Positions 18,346 to 25,286 of a stretch of DNA of 64,000 bases are shown piece after piece; positions within the stretch are counted from its first letter, which is position 1; each line of letters opens with the position of its first letter. The notes under the pieces were generated by a model. It did not search any database, was not told the origin of the DNA, and saw only the letters and a list, made by a program, of their open reading frames with translations. The position numbers and the translations under genes are program-made. Source of the DNA: Calditrichia bacterium (GTDB lineage Bacteria; Calditrichota; Calditrichia; Calditrichales; Calditrichaceae); the NCBI GenBank assembly GCA_026983775.1, contig JALSTK010000028.1, forward strand, positions 1-64,000, read 5' to 3'.

Positions 18346-18780
18346 TTAGACAAGGAACGGCGGGGCTCTAAGGATGGGAATCGAAAAGTGTGTAATACAA
18401 TTGGGGAAATGTAGACGATCGATATAGACATATTGTTTAAAGGTCAATGAGATGTTCGGATCGGGAACGGTAAGAAAAAATAGAAGCAATGACGATACAA
18501 CCGCTTCCTTTAAAACAGAGAGCAAGTCTCTCCTGGTTTGAGCTCGATTGTCTGCATTTTCATTTTTATTATAACCCCGAAGACTGGTTTGAGAAGATAC
18601 TTTTTCAAAAGCAGGTGCGGCAACTATCCGGGCCAAATCAGCATCTTGTATAATTCGGTAATATTGCCAAAGCGCCACTTGCAAAAAAGAGGTGTTGAGT
18701 AAGATATATCCGGCCAGCAGAATTTCCGCCCCGGCTTTCAAAACTGTTATAAAATTCTTTTTAAAAAAAGATAGATTCAT
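18346..18780 (-). CDS. Small membrane-anchored protein coupled to the DtxR-type regulator
   Basis: A 144-residue protein whose ATG overlaps the TGA of the regulator gene (ATGA), implying translational coupling. An N-terminal hydrophobic segment (about 10-45) is followed by a polar stretch, a second hydrophobic segment (about 87-105) and a tail with HFPNCITHFSIPILRAPP. A His/Cys group followed by an RAPP ending reminds me of small proteins found beside TonB receptors in Bacteroidota, but I cannot name a family. Gene order (regulator, this protein, heme receptor) suggests a part in metal or heme handling. Function unknown. Confidence 0.55.
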   Translation of the reverse strand: MNLSFFKKNFITVLKAGAEILLAGYILLNTSFLQVALWQYYRIIQDADLARIVAAPAFEKVSSQTSLRGYNKNENADNRAQTRRDLLSVLKEAVVSSLLLFFLTVPDPNISLTFKQYVYIDRLHFPNCITHFSIPILRAPPFLV

Positions 18781-19322
18781 CCCTGCCCTGATAATATTTT
18801 TTCTTCATCCTGACCGGCAAAGTAGCAATTTAACTCACAAATGGAACAATTGTCAACCTCATTGCAATCATAAACGAATTTTCCATAAGCGTGCTGAAAC
18901 TGCTTTACTTCTTTGGTTTCGGAAAGGAAATAGCCCATGAAAGTCATCAACCTCTGGCCGGTTTCTTCATTCAGCAAGTGTTCGATCTTGCAGGCTTCCG
19001 CTTCGGCCGAACCAGGGGAAAGGTTTAATACTTTCTCAAAAAACAATTGGATGATATGCCGTTTGGATAAAACCCCGTTGATAAGATTCTGACCTCTTCC
19101 GGTAAATTGGTAAAATTTATTCTCGTCTTCAAGAACATACCCTTTACCGATCAACTTTCGCAGAGTAATGGAGACACTGCTGCGACTGATATTCAGATAT
19201 TTGGCGATATCTACCCCGCGCACATAGCCGTTTTTCTTAAGCAACTCATGCATGGCCATCAAATGGTGGACACTACTATGCGTTAACTCAATTTCATCAT
19301 ATTTTTTCCACAACTCTTTCAT
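18777..19322 (-). CDS. DtxR/MntR-family metal-dependent transcriptional regulator with C-terminal Cys cluster
   Basis: A cytosolic repressor of the DtxR/IdeR/MntR type, 181 residues. Residues 14-75 are a winged helix (VDIAKYLNISRSSVSITLRKL). Residues 85-140 are the dimerisation and metal-binding domain, with the family-typical AEAEACKIEHLLNEETGQRL. An added tail carries Cys153, Cys159, Cys162 and Cys166 (CX5CX2CX3C), which could bind Zn or an Fe-S cluster; standard MntR or DtxR lacks this. There is no SH3/FeoA-like C-terminal domain. Its promoter region holds two matching palindromes overlapping the -10 box and the leader, so it is probably autoregulated. It sits at the head of the heme-uptake and cytochrome block, which fits iron or heme control. 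Confidence 0.82.
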   Translation of the reverse strand: MKELWKKYDEIELTHSSVHHLMAMHELLKKNGYVRGVDIAKYLNISRSSVSITLRKLIGKGYVLEDENKFYQFTGRGQNLINGVLSKRHIIQLFFEKVLNLSPGSAEAEACKIEHLLNEETGQRLMTFMGYFLSETKEVKQFQHAYGKFVYDCNEVDNCSICELNCYFAGQDEEKILSGQG

Positions 19323-19335
19323 GGTTAGCCTTAAA

Positions 19336-19349
19336 TTAACAACTGTTAA
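19336..19349. promoter_or_regulatory. Operator palindrome 2 in the leader of the DtxR-type gene
   Basis: TTAACAACTGTTAA: perfect 6-bp arms TTAACA/TGTTAA around a 2-bp spacer. It lies downstream of the predicted transcription start and 14 bp from the start codon. Its centre is exactly 20 bp from that of the second palindrome, about two helical turns. Confidence 0.6.
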
Positions 19350-19355
19350 AACCGT

Positions 19356-19369
19356 CTAACAAGTGTTAA
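19356..19369. promoter_or_regulatory. Operator palindrome 1 overlapping the -10 box of the DtxR-type gene
   Basis: CTAACAAGTGTTAA: the same arms as the other site with one changed base. It touches the predicted -10 hexamer and covers the likely transcription start, a position expected for repression. Confidence 0.6.
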
Positions 19370-19396
19370 TTTAAAATCAAAGAGGCTCAATGTCAA
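19368..19396 (-). promoter_or_regulatory. Sigma70-type promoter of the DtxR-type regulator gene
   Basis: On the minus strand a perfect TTGACA (19396-19391), a 17-bp spacer and TAAATT (19373-19368). Placement upstream of the start codon and overlap with the operator support it. Confidence 0.55.
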
Positions 19397-19412
19397 TGTT
19401 TATAAAAATATT

Positions 19413-20141
19413 TTAATTTTTTAGTTTGGATAGAAAAGCAGATGCCGATACAAGCTGTTCCGGTTTACCCACATCGAGCCAGTCGTATTCGTCTGCAGGA
19501 AAAGCCGATATCTTTTGCCCTTGCCCGGCGAGTTGTAAATACATACGGATGATCGAAAATTTCTCTTCCTGCCCGAAGAGGGAAAAGATTTGCGGTGAAA
19601 TGAAATGAATACCCATAAAAGAATAGGGTTTTAACGGATTGGTCTGGCGTACCAAAATTGTTTCATTTGTGTTTTTCGATTGCCATCCGCAAAGCAAATT
19701 ATGTGTATCGAATAGCAAATAGCGCGATGTATCCCGTTGGCGGACGGCCAGGCTGGCCAGAGAGCGGCTTCGGCGGTGAAAGTTCATTAGTTTCCTGTAA
19801 TCCAAATTGGTCAGCACATCAACATTATGTACTAAGAAGGGCTGATCATCATTAAAAAACCAGGAAGCATTTTTCAATCCGCCGCCCGTATCCAAAAGGG
19901 ACCCTTCTCTGGAAATTTCGATGCGGATACCAAAATTATTATGATGTTGCAAAAAGGAAACAATTTGATCGGCAAAATGATAAACATTTATGATGATTTC
20001 ATCGAAACCGAAAGAAACAAGTCGTTTTATGAGCAGTTGTAACAAAGGCAGACCATTCACTTCTACCAATGCTTTGGGGCGGGAATTGGTAATAGGTTTC
20101 AACCTGGTGCCCTTCCCCGCAGCCAAGATCATTGCTTTCAT
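19413..20141 (-). CDS. Sugar-1-phosphate nucleotidyltransferase, MurU-like
   Basis: A 242-residue cytosolic enzyme with the nucleotidyltransferase signature AAGKGTRLKPITNSRPKAL at the N-terminus, a nucleotide-sugar site LLDTGGGLKNA and the metal-binding HNVDVL. Length and motifs fit MurU (N-acetylmuramate-1-phosphate uridylyltransferase) and related mannose-1-phosphate guanylyltransferases. The gene starts inside the stop codon of the kinase-RapZ fusion gene (TGATG, one-base overlap). AmgK and MurU act in sequence in peptidoglycan recycling (MurNAc to MurNAc-1-P to UDP-MurNAc), so the pairing favours the MurU reading. GDP-sugar synthesis cannot be excluded. Confidence 0.75.
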   Translation of the reverse strand: MKAMILAAGKGTRLKPITNSRPKALVEVNGLPLLQLLIKRLVSFGFDEIIINVYHFADQIVSFLQHHNNFGIRIEISREGSLLDTGGGLKNASWFFNDDQPFLVHNVDVLTNLDYRKLMNFHRRSRSLASLAVRQRDTSRYLLFDTHNLLCGWQSKNTNETILVRQTNPLKPYSFMGIHFISPQIFSLFGQEEKFSIIRMYLQLAGQGQKISAFPADEYDWLDVGKPEQLVSASAFLSKLKN

Positions 20142-21571
20142 CAGCGCATCTCCAACTCGCGATGTCGCACCTCCACATCGATTTGAAATTTCGATTTTAG
20201 ATGGCGGGCCAGTTGGTTTGCACAGTAAACCGAGCGATGCTGCCCCCCGGTGCAGCCAAAGGCAACCAGAATATCCGTAAAATTTCGATGCTGATAATTT
20301 TCAACCATCTGATCCACGATCGCCTGGACATGCTTCAAAAATCGGCGTACTTCTTCTTCCTTTTTTAAAAAATCGATTACGGCCTGGTCGTTACCCGTTT
20401 GAGTCTTGAACGTATCGTAACGACCCGGATTGGGTAACAGTCGACAATCAAATACATAGCCGCCGCCATGACCTTTTTCATCAACCGGTATACCTCGACG
20501 GTAGGAAAAACTTTGTATCCTGACCGTTAAACGCAGATGAGCGTCACCGAACTGACGCAGGATTGTAGAACGCACCAGACCATTCCATACCGCAGTTAAG
20601 GCTGGCAATTCTATCGGAAATTCGGCATGGTTTAAAAGCCACTCCAAATTTTTTATGGCATACGGTACACTCTTTAGAAAATGTTCTTTCCGTTCATAAA
20701 ATCCCCGAAAACCATATGCACCCAGAGCCTGCATAAGACGGATCAACACATAGCCGTGATAGAACTGTAAAAATTGTTCACGATTCACCGCAGTTAGTTC
20801 TTCCAATCGATCCAGATATCGATCGAGTAACCGGATACGGATTTCTTGCGGGATATCCGCCTTGGCATCATAGAGAAGAGAGGCCAGATCATATTGTAAT
20901 GCACCCTTACGTCCTCCCTGGTAGTCAATGAAATAAGGTTCATCTTTCACGATCATTACATTACGGGACTGGAAATCCCGATAGAGAAAGTAATTTCTGT
21001 CGACTGCTAATAAGAAATCGGTAAACTTTTGAAAGTCATCTTCCAGAGCTTGTTCATCGAAGGGGATTTTGGCTAACTTCAAAAAATAGTATTTGAAATA
21101 ATTCAGGTCCCACATCATGGACTGGCGGTCAAAACTTTTCCGAGGGTAGCATACCGAGTAATCGAGTCCTTTGTTTGCCTCGACCTGGAAGCGAGGGAGT
21201 TGGTCGACCACCTTTTCGTACATACTAATAATTTCGTCCGAGAATCCATTTTCTTGTCGCTTCTCCGTTAAAAAAGAAAAAAGCGTCGTATCTCCCAAAT
21301 CCTGTTCCAGATAGATATCCTTATCCAGTTCCTGATCATAGATGGACGGGACGAGGAGGCCTTTTTCGGAAAAGTGTTTGGAAAATGTCAGGAAGGCTAT
21401 ATTTTCCTTAATATCGGGATTATATACCCCAATTGCGGTTTTGCCGGCTCCGAAAATCCTGAAATATTGCCTATCCGAACCGTGTGCCGGTAAGGGTTCA
21501 ATCCTAACTGCTTTTTCCTTGGACCAGCGCTCGAATAATTGTTTTAAATGTTCGGTAATATCCTGTCCCAT
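20141..21571 (-). CDS. AmgK-like sugar kinase fused to a RapZ C-terminal domain
   Basis: A 476-residue two-domain protein. Residues of about 1-320 are an aminoglycoside-phosphotransferase-fold kinase: HGSDRQYFRI loop, YRDFQSRNVMIV catalytic loop and FIDYQGGRKG metal-binding motif, as in the MurNAc/GlcNAc anomeric kinase AmgK. Residues of about 335-476 match the C-terminal domain of RapZ: FDCRLLPNPGRYD, then LTGxD-like TQTGNDQAV, FGCTGGQHRSVYCANQ and VRHREL. In E. coli this RapZ domain binds glucosamine-6-phosphate and the small RNA GlmZ; the RapZ N-terminal P-loop domain is absent here. Start at 21571 with GGGAAG. Coupled to the MurU-like gene. The fusion suggests a kinase gated by, or reporting, amino-sugar status (inference). 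Confidence 0.82.
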   Translation of the reverse strand: MGQDITEHLKQLFERWSKEKAVRIEPLPAHGSDRQYFRIFGAGKTAIGVYNPDIKENIAFLTFSKHFSEKGLLVPSIYDQELDKDIYLEQDLGDTTLFSFLTEKRQENGFSDEIISMYEKVVDQLPRFQVEANKGLDYSVCYPRKSFDRQSMMWDLNYFKYYFLKLAKIPFDEQALEDDFQKFTDFLLAVDRNYFLYRDFQSRNVMIVKDEPYFIDYQGGRKGALQYDLASLLYDAKADIPQEIRIRLLDRYLDRLEELTAVNREQFLQFYHGYVLIRLMQALGAYGFRGFYERKEHFLKSVPYAIKNLEWLLNHAEFPIELPALTAVWNGLVRSTILRQFGDAHLRLTVRIQSFSYRRGIPVDEKGHGGGYVFDCRLLPNPGRYDTFKTQTGNDQAVIDFLKKEEEVRRFLKHVQAIVDQMVENYQHRNFTDILVAFGCTGGQHRSVYCANQLARHLKSKFQIDVEVRHRELEMR

Positions 21572-21660
21572 TCTTCGCTTCCCGGATGATTTTTATTGAA
21601 CTTAAGGATCGCAAAGAAAATAGGTTGGCTTGATGAAAAAATCAAATGAATATTTTCAAA

Positions 21661-21693
21661 CGAAAATGCCCGGCAACATTCTGCAGGGCATTC
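21661..21693 (-). terminator. Probable terminator after the choice-of-anchor V protein gene
   Basis: AATGCCC (21665-21671) pairs with GGGCATT (21686-21692). The minus-strand RNA then reads into TTTTCG. It lies 17 bp after the stop codon at 21709. The T-tract is short. Confidence 0.5.
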
Positions 21694-21708
21694 TTTGAAA
21701 AAGAGGGT

Positions 21709-22551
21709 CTACCGGATCAATTGCATGCGCTTGGTCCGGGACTGGCCATTTACCGTTAACCGATAGAAATAAAAGCCGCTGGGAAGATGAGAAGCATTAA
21801 AGCGTATCTGGTGGGCCCCCGGACTCTGGGTGCGATTGACCAATCTTTTAACCTGCTGACCAAGAGCATTATAGATAGTTAGCTGCACCCGTCCCGTCGT
21901 TTTTAAGCTATAACGAATAGTAGTCGATGGATTATCGAGAGATAGCCGGGAATTTTTCCCGAATGGATTGGGATAATTGTTTTCCAGAATAAAGTGCTCG
22001 GGTCCTTGTAGGGCCAGATGATCAAGTGCAGACGGGGATTCTACGGTAATAATTTTGTCCGGTGCAAAATTCCATTCGTCTCCGGAATTACTGCCGTTCA
22101 GATTTACACTATTGCCATTGGCGGCCATTGTTATAGCCGTGGGTTCGGCCGGCGCCGTAAATTGAAATTCAAACACGACTTGCTGATTTTGATCAAAATT
22201 CACAGGACTTTTGTGGGTTAATTCACCATTCAAAAGTTGTAAAGCGGAATTCTGCGGCGCCAGACTGCCACCGTTTACAGCAATATTAGTACCTGCCGCG
22301 GCGGCCGGCCCCCCGCTAATAATCACTTTATAGGTTGCCGTAGCATTTATTTCCATCGTATCGGGCCCATCGATCCGCACCTGTACATTTTGGGAAGGGG
22401 ATGCATTATGACAGGTGCAACCCGGCGTATCGCTCAAATCCGTACGTCCCGTAATCCCACCGGAACGGGCCAGGACAAACAAGGTACTTCCCAACCATAA
22501 AGATATGGCAAACAGATAAAACAGATGAATGCGCTTGTTAATTAATTTCAT
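21709..22551 (-). CDS. T9SS-exported protein with choice-of-anchor V-like domain and one CXXCH
   Basis: A 280-residue exported protein. After a signal peptide (1-29) comes SGGITGRTDLSDTPGCTCHN, an opening typical of choice-of-anchor V-type domains, whose CTCH looks like a single c-type heme site. A beta-sandwich follows (about 50-170). Residues of about 190-280 are a type IX sorting domain: FILENNYPNPFG, TTIRYSL, IYNALGQQV and SGFYFYRLTV. ATG at 22551 with AGGGGG. The protein is probably anchored at the surface. Whether the Cys pair carries heme or forms a disulfide is open. Confidence 0.72.
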   Translation of the reverse strand: MKLINKRIHLFYLFAISLWLGSTLFVLARSGGITGRTDLSDTPGCTCHNASPSQNVQVRIDGPDTMEINATATYKVIISGGPAAAAGTNIAVNGGSLAPQNSALQLLNGELTHKSPVNFDQNQQVVFEFQFTAPAEPTAITMAANGNSVNLNGSNSGDEWNFAPDKIITVESPSALDHLALQGPEHFILENNYPNPFGKNSRLSLDNPSTTIRYSLKTTGRVQLTIYNALGQQVKRLVNRTQSPGAHQIRFNASHLPSGFYFYRLTVNGQSRTKRMQLIR

Positions 22552-22697
22552 TGTTCCCCCTTCATAATGAAATGGTTCTCCTTGACATTTGTCACTGTAA
22601 ACAAAGAAAGGCTCCCCTATATTCCGAACGTTCCGAATTAAGTCATTTGTTCTAAGTCTTATAATTTATGACTAACCAACCCATTTGAGGAGGATTT

Positions 22698-24389
22698 ATG
22701 TTTAAGCTTCATTTATTTAAAGCGTTCGCATTCGTGATTATCTTTTCATCGATTTGGATGTTTAACGGATGTGAACAGACGACTACCCCGGATAATAACG
22801 GAGGTGGAAATAATAGCGGCTCTACTGTAGACCATAATTCGAGTATCACCGCCAACGAAACCTGGTCGAAAGACAAAACCCATGTGATCGACGGATACAT
22901 ATCCATCACAAATGGTACCGTGACCATTGAACCGGGAGCAACGGTTGTGTTTAAAAGTGGCGCTTCAATCAATGTATCCACCGGCGGTGGGTTGATCGCT
23001 GATGGAACTTCAGCCAAAATCACCTTTACCGGTGAAACTAAACAGAGCGGCTTCTGGGATTATATCGAATTTTCGGATGACGCCGTCAACGCCAATTGTA
23101 TAATGAAAAACTGCCTGATTGAGTATGGCGGCGGTTATTCCACTAGCGGCGCTATGTTGTATATTGAGAATAATGCCACGGTTTCCAACTGCACTATTCG
23201 TCAATCACTATCCAACGGGGTGGAGATCGATGACAGTGCATTCCCCACTTTTACCGGTAACACGGTTACAGCCAATGCCAAAAGTCCGGTTACGGCCTCT
23301 TTTAAAAACGCCGGTACCATCGGGAAGGGTACGTATACAGGGAACGGGTATTTTTATATTGATCTGAGTTCAGGTACCATTGCCCAGAATGCTACCCTTC
23401 TAAAACAGGATATTGCCTATATGCTCAACGGCTATAATGCAGTTAAGAATGCAACACTAACTATCGAAGCCGGGACAACAATCCAGATGAACAGCGGTGC
23501 CGATTTAACGGTGAGCACGGGCGGAGGACTCATCGCCAATGGTGTTGCCTCTACCAATCCGATTACTTTTACCGGCGCCCAGGAACAAAACGGCTACTGG
23601 GATTATATTGAATTTGAAGACGATGCCGTGAATGCCAACTGTCAAATGAGTAATTGCGTCATTCAATACGGCGGCGGCTATTCCACTACAGGAGCTATGG
23701 TTTATATTGATAATAGTCCTACCTTTAATAATAACACGGTTCAGAACAGCGCTTCATACGGTGTGAAAATCGCTGACAAAGCCAGGCCCACCTTCACCGG
23801 TAATGTGATTCGACTGAACACGCTGAGTCCGGTTCACGGGGATTTTGAAAGTATCGGTTATATCGGTCAGGGCCAATACAGCGGCAACAGCCAGGATTAT
23901 CTGGATATCGACAGCGGTACACTAAACGGTAATGCTACATTGTTAAAATTGGATGTGCCCTACCGCTTAAACGGATATAATCTTGTTGAGAACGGAACAC
24001 TGACCATCAATCCCGGCGCTGTGATCGAAATGAATTCCGGAGCCGACTTAACTATCGGAACCAGTGGCGGAATTATGGCTCAGGGAACTGACAACGATTC
24101 CATAACATTTACCGGTGCCGCCAGGCAGAAAGGCTACTGGGATTATTTGGAAATACAGGATGATGCCATCTCCGCCAATTGTGTACTGAATAAATGCATC
24201 ATTGAATGGGGAGGCGGCTATTCTTCTTCCGGCGCTATGATTTATTTGAACAAATCCAATGCCACCCTGACCAATTCCCTGATTCAGCATAGCGAGAGCT
24301 GGGGAATTTTTTATGATAACGGCTCCAACCCGGATTTGACGGGAAACGTATATAACGATAATACCCTCGGAGACGTGAAGGTTCAATAG
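22698..24389 (+). CDS. Lipoprotein with three ~165-residue beta-helix repeats
   Basis: A 563-residue surface lipoprotein. The signal peptide ends at a lipobox-like FNGC (Cys25), followed by an N/G/S-rich linker. The rest is three copies (about residues 45-215, 215-385, 385-563) of one module: a GTVTIEPGATVVF-type strand, STGGGLIA, ITFTG, a WDYIEFxDDA box, NCxIxYGGGYSxxGAM, and a TFTGN turn. This is a right-handed parallel beta-helix built from a triplicated unit. The DNA copies are diverged, so the duplication is old. ATG at 22698 with GAGGAGG; intrinsic terminator after the stop. No T9SS domain is present, so the lipid is the anchor. Role unknown; glycan binding or adhesion are usual for such folds. 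Confidence 0.75.
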   Translation: MFKLHLFKAFAFVIIFSSIWMFNGCEQTTTPDNNGGGNNSGSTVDHNSSITANETWSKDKTHVIDGYISITNGTVTIEPGATVVFKSGASINVSTGGGLIADGTSAKITFTGETKQSGFWDYIEFSDDAVNANCIMKNCLIEYGGGYSTSGAMLYIENNATVSNCTIRQSLSNGVEIDDSAFPTFTGNTVTANAKSPVTASFKNAGTIGKGTYTGNGYFYIDLSSGTIAQNATLLKQDIAYMLNGYNAVKNATLTIEAGTTIQMNSGADLTVSTGGGLIANGVASTNPITFTGAQEQNGYWDYIEFEDDAVNANCQMSNCVIQYGGGYSTTGAMVYIDNSPTFNNNTVQNSASYGVKIADKARPTFTGNVIRLNTLSPVHGDFESIGYIGQGQYSGNSQDYLDIDSGTLNGNATLLKLDVPYRLNGYNLVENGTLTINPGAVIEMNSGADLTIGTSGGIMAQGTDNDSITFTGAARQKGYWDYLEIQDDAISANCVLNKCIIEWGGGYSSSGAMIYLNKSNATLTNSLIQHSESWGIFYDNGSNPDLTGNVYNDNTLGDVKVQ

Positions 24390-24401
24390 AGAATTGTAGT
24401 T

Positions 24402-24435
24402 AAAAAAGCGCAACTTACCGGGTTGCGCTTTTTTT
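24402..24435 (+). terminator. Strong intrinsic terminator
   Basis: A-tract, then GCGCAAC (24408-24414) pairing with GTTGCGC (24422-24428), then seven T. It lies 13 bp after the beta-helix lipoprotein stop codon. Confidence 0.85.
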
Positions 24436-24651
24436 ATTCCTTTTACCGGATATAACCGATCTGAATGAAGATATTAAAAAAAATCCATATCCGATTGAGA
24501 TGTCATAATTTGTCGTTTTCGATCAGAGAGGAGTGTCGGAGGGGATACTCTTTCGGATCACCTTAGCACCGGTCCCCGTGATTCAAAACCCGCCTATCCG
24601 TTTCATGACCATGAAAAAGTTTTGTAAGGAGCGTTGCATATCATTCCCACC

Positions 24652-24980
24652 CGTTATTTTGGATTCCCAATCAAGTTGGGAATGACATGGTACCGGTAAA
24701 GTGTTATTTTGGATTCCCAATTAAGTTGGGAATGACACGGTACCGGTAAAGTGTTGTTTTGGATTCCCAATCAAGTTGGGAATGACACGGTACCGGTAAA
24801 GTGTTATTTTGGATTCCCAATTAAGTTGGGAATGACACGGTACCGGTAAAGTATTGTTTTGGATTCCCAATCAAGTTGGGAATGACACGGTACTGGTAAA
24901 GTATTGTTTTGGATTCCCAATCAAGTTGGGAATGACACGGTACCGGTAAAGTGTTGTTTTGGATTCTCAATCAAGTTGGG
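24652..24980. repeat. Tandem array of seven 50-bp units with dRS3-like palindromes
   Basis: GGATTCCCAA (last copy GGATTCTCAA) begins at 24661, 24711, 24761, 24811, 24861, 24911 and 24961, an exact 50-bp period. Each full unit has ATTCCCAA, a 5-nt loop and TTGGGAAT (perfect 8-bp arms), then GACACGGTACCGGTAAAG, which holds two more short palindromes (GGTACC, TACCGGTA). The loop alternates between TCAAG and TTAAG. The last copy is cut after TTGGG and joined to GC-rich DNA. The ATTCCC...GGGAAT layout recalls the dRS3 element of Neisseria. There are no unique spacers, so it is not CRISPR. Confidence 0.9.
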
Positions 24981-25030
24981 TCCACCGGTGGCGGGCAGGC
25001 CGCGACAAAGACGGGCAGGCCGCGACACGG
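24981..25030. repeat. GC-rich repeat (CGGGCAGGC family), copy 2
   Basis: CGGGCAGGCCGCGACA occurs at 24992-25007 and again at 25012-25027 (20-bp period). The block replaces the second half of the seventh 50-bp unit and is followed by GGGAATG, as if inserted between the unit's palindrome arms. It shares CGACRAAGMCGGGCAGGC with the block at 8073-8137. Confidence 0.7.
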
Positions 25031-25037
25031 GAATGTG

Positions 25038-25122
25038 TCTGAGCATCACACGGTGATAATGCTACAAGAAACGGTGTCATTCCCGTGCAAACGGGAATCC
25101 AGGAATGTTCACAATGCTCAGA
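25038..25122. repeat. Inverted repeat enclosing an opposite-orientation copy of the ATTCCC palindrome
   Basis: TCTGAGCAT (25038-25046) and ATGCTCAGA (25114-25122) are perfect inverse copies. Between them, ATTCCCGT (25079-25086) and ACGGGAAT (25091-25098) form a hairpin with a GCAA loop. Read on the minus strand it gives GGATTCCCGT ... GGGAATGACACCGT, the same layout as the 50-bp units, so the region 24652-25104 is bounded by related elements in opposite orientation. Confidence 0.6.
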
Positions 25123-25231
25123 TACATACCTAAATGATTTCTCCCGGCAATGGGCGAATCGAAAGTACAGTTCGGAACCGTTACTTTGGAATATTTTTAA
25201 AATTCAGTGTACAAAAATTCAATCAATACTA

Positions 25232-25258
25232 AAAAAGCCCGGTTTTCCCGGGCTTTTT
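25232..25258. terminator. Intrinsic terminator of the large surface-protein gene
   Basis: AAAAAGCCCGG and its inverse CCGGGCTTTTT enclose a short T-rich loop (25232-25258), with A and T tracts on both sides so it can act in both directions. It lies 28 bp past the minus-strand stop codon at 25287. Confidence 0.85.
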
Positions 25259-25286
25259 GATCTGTAATAGCTTAAGATATGACGGC

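Noticed and set aside
24652-24980. CRISPR array
   Set aside because: The 50-bp units follow one another without unique spacers, and no cas gene is nearby.
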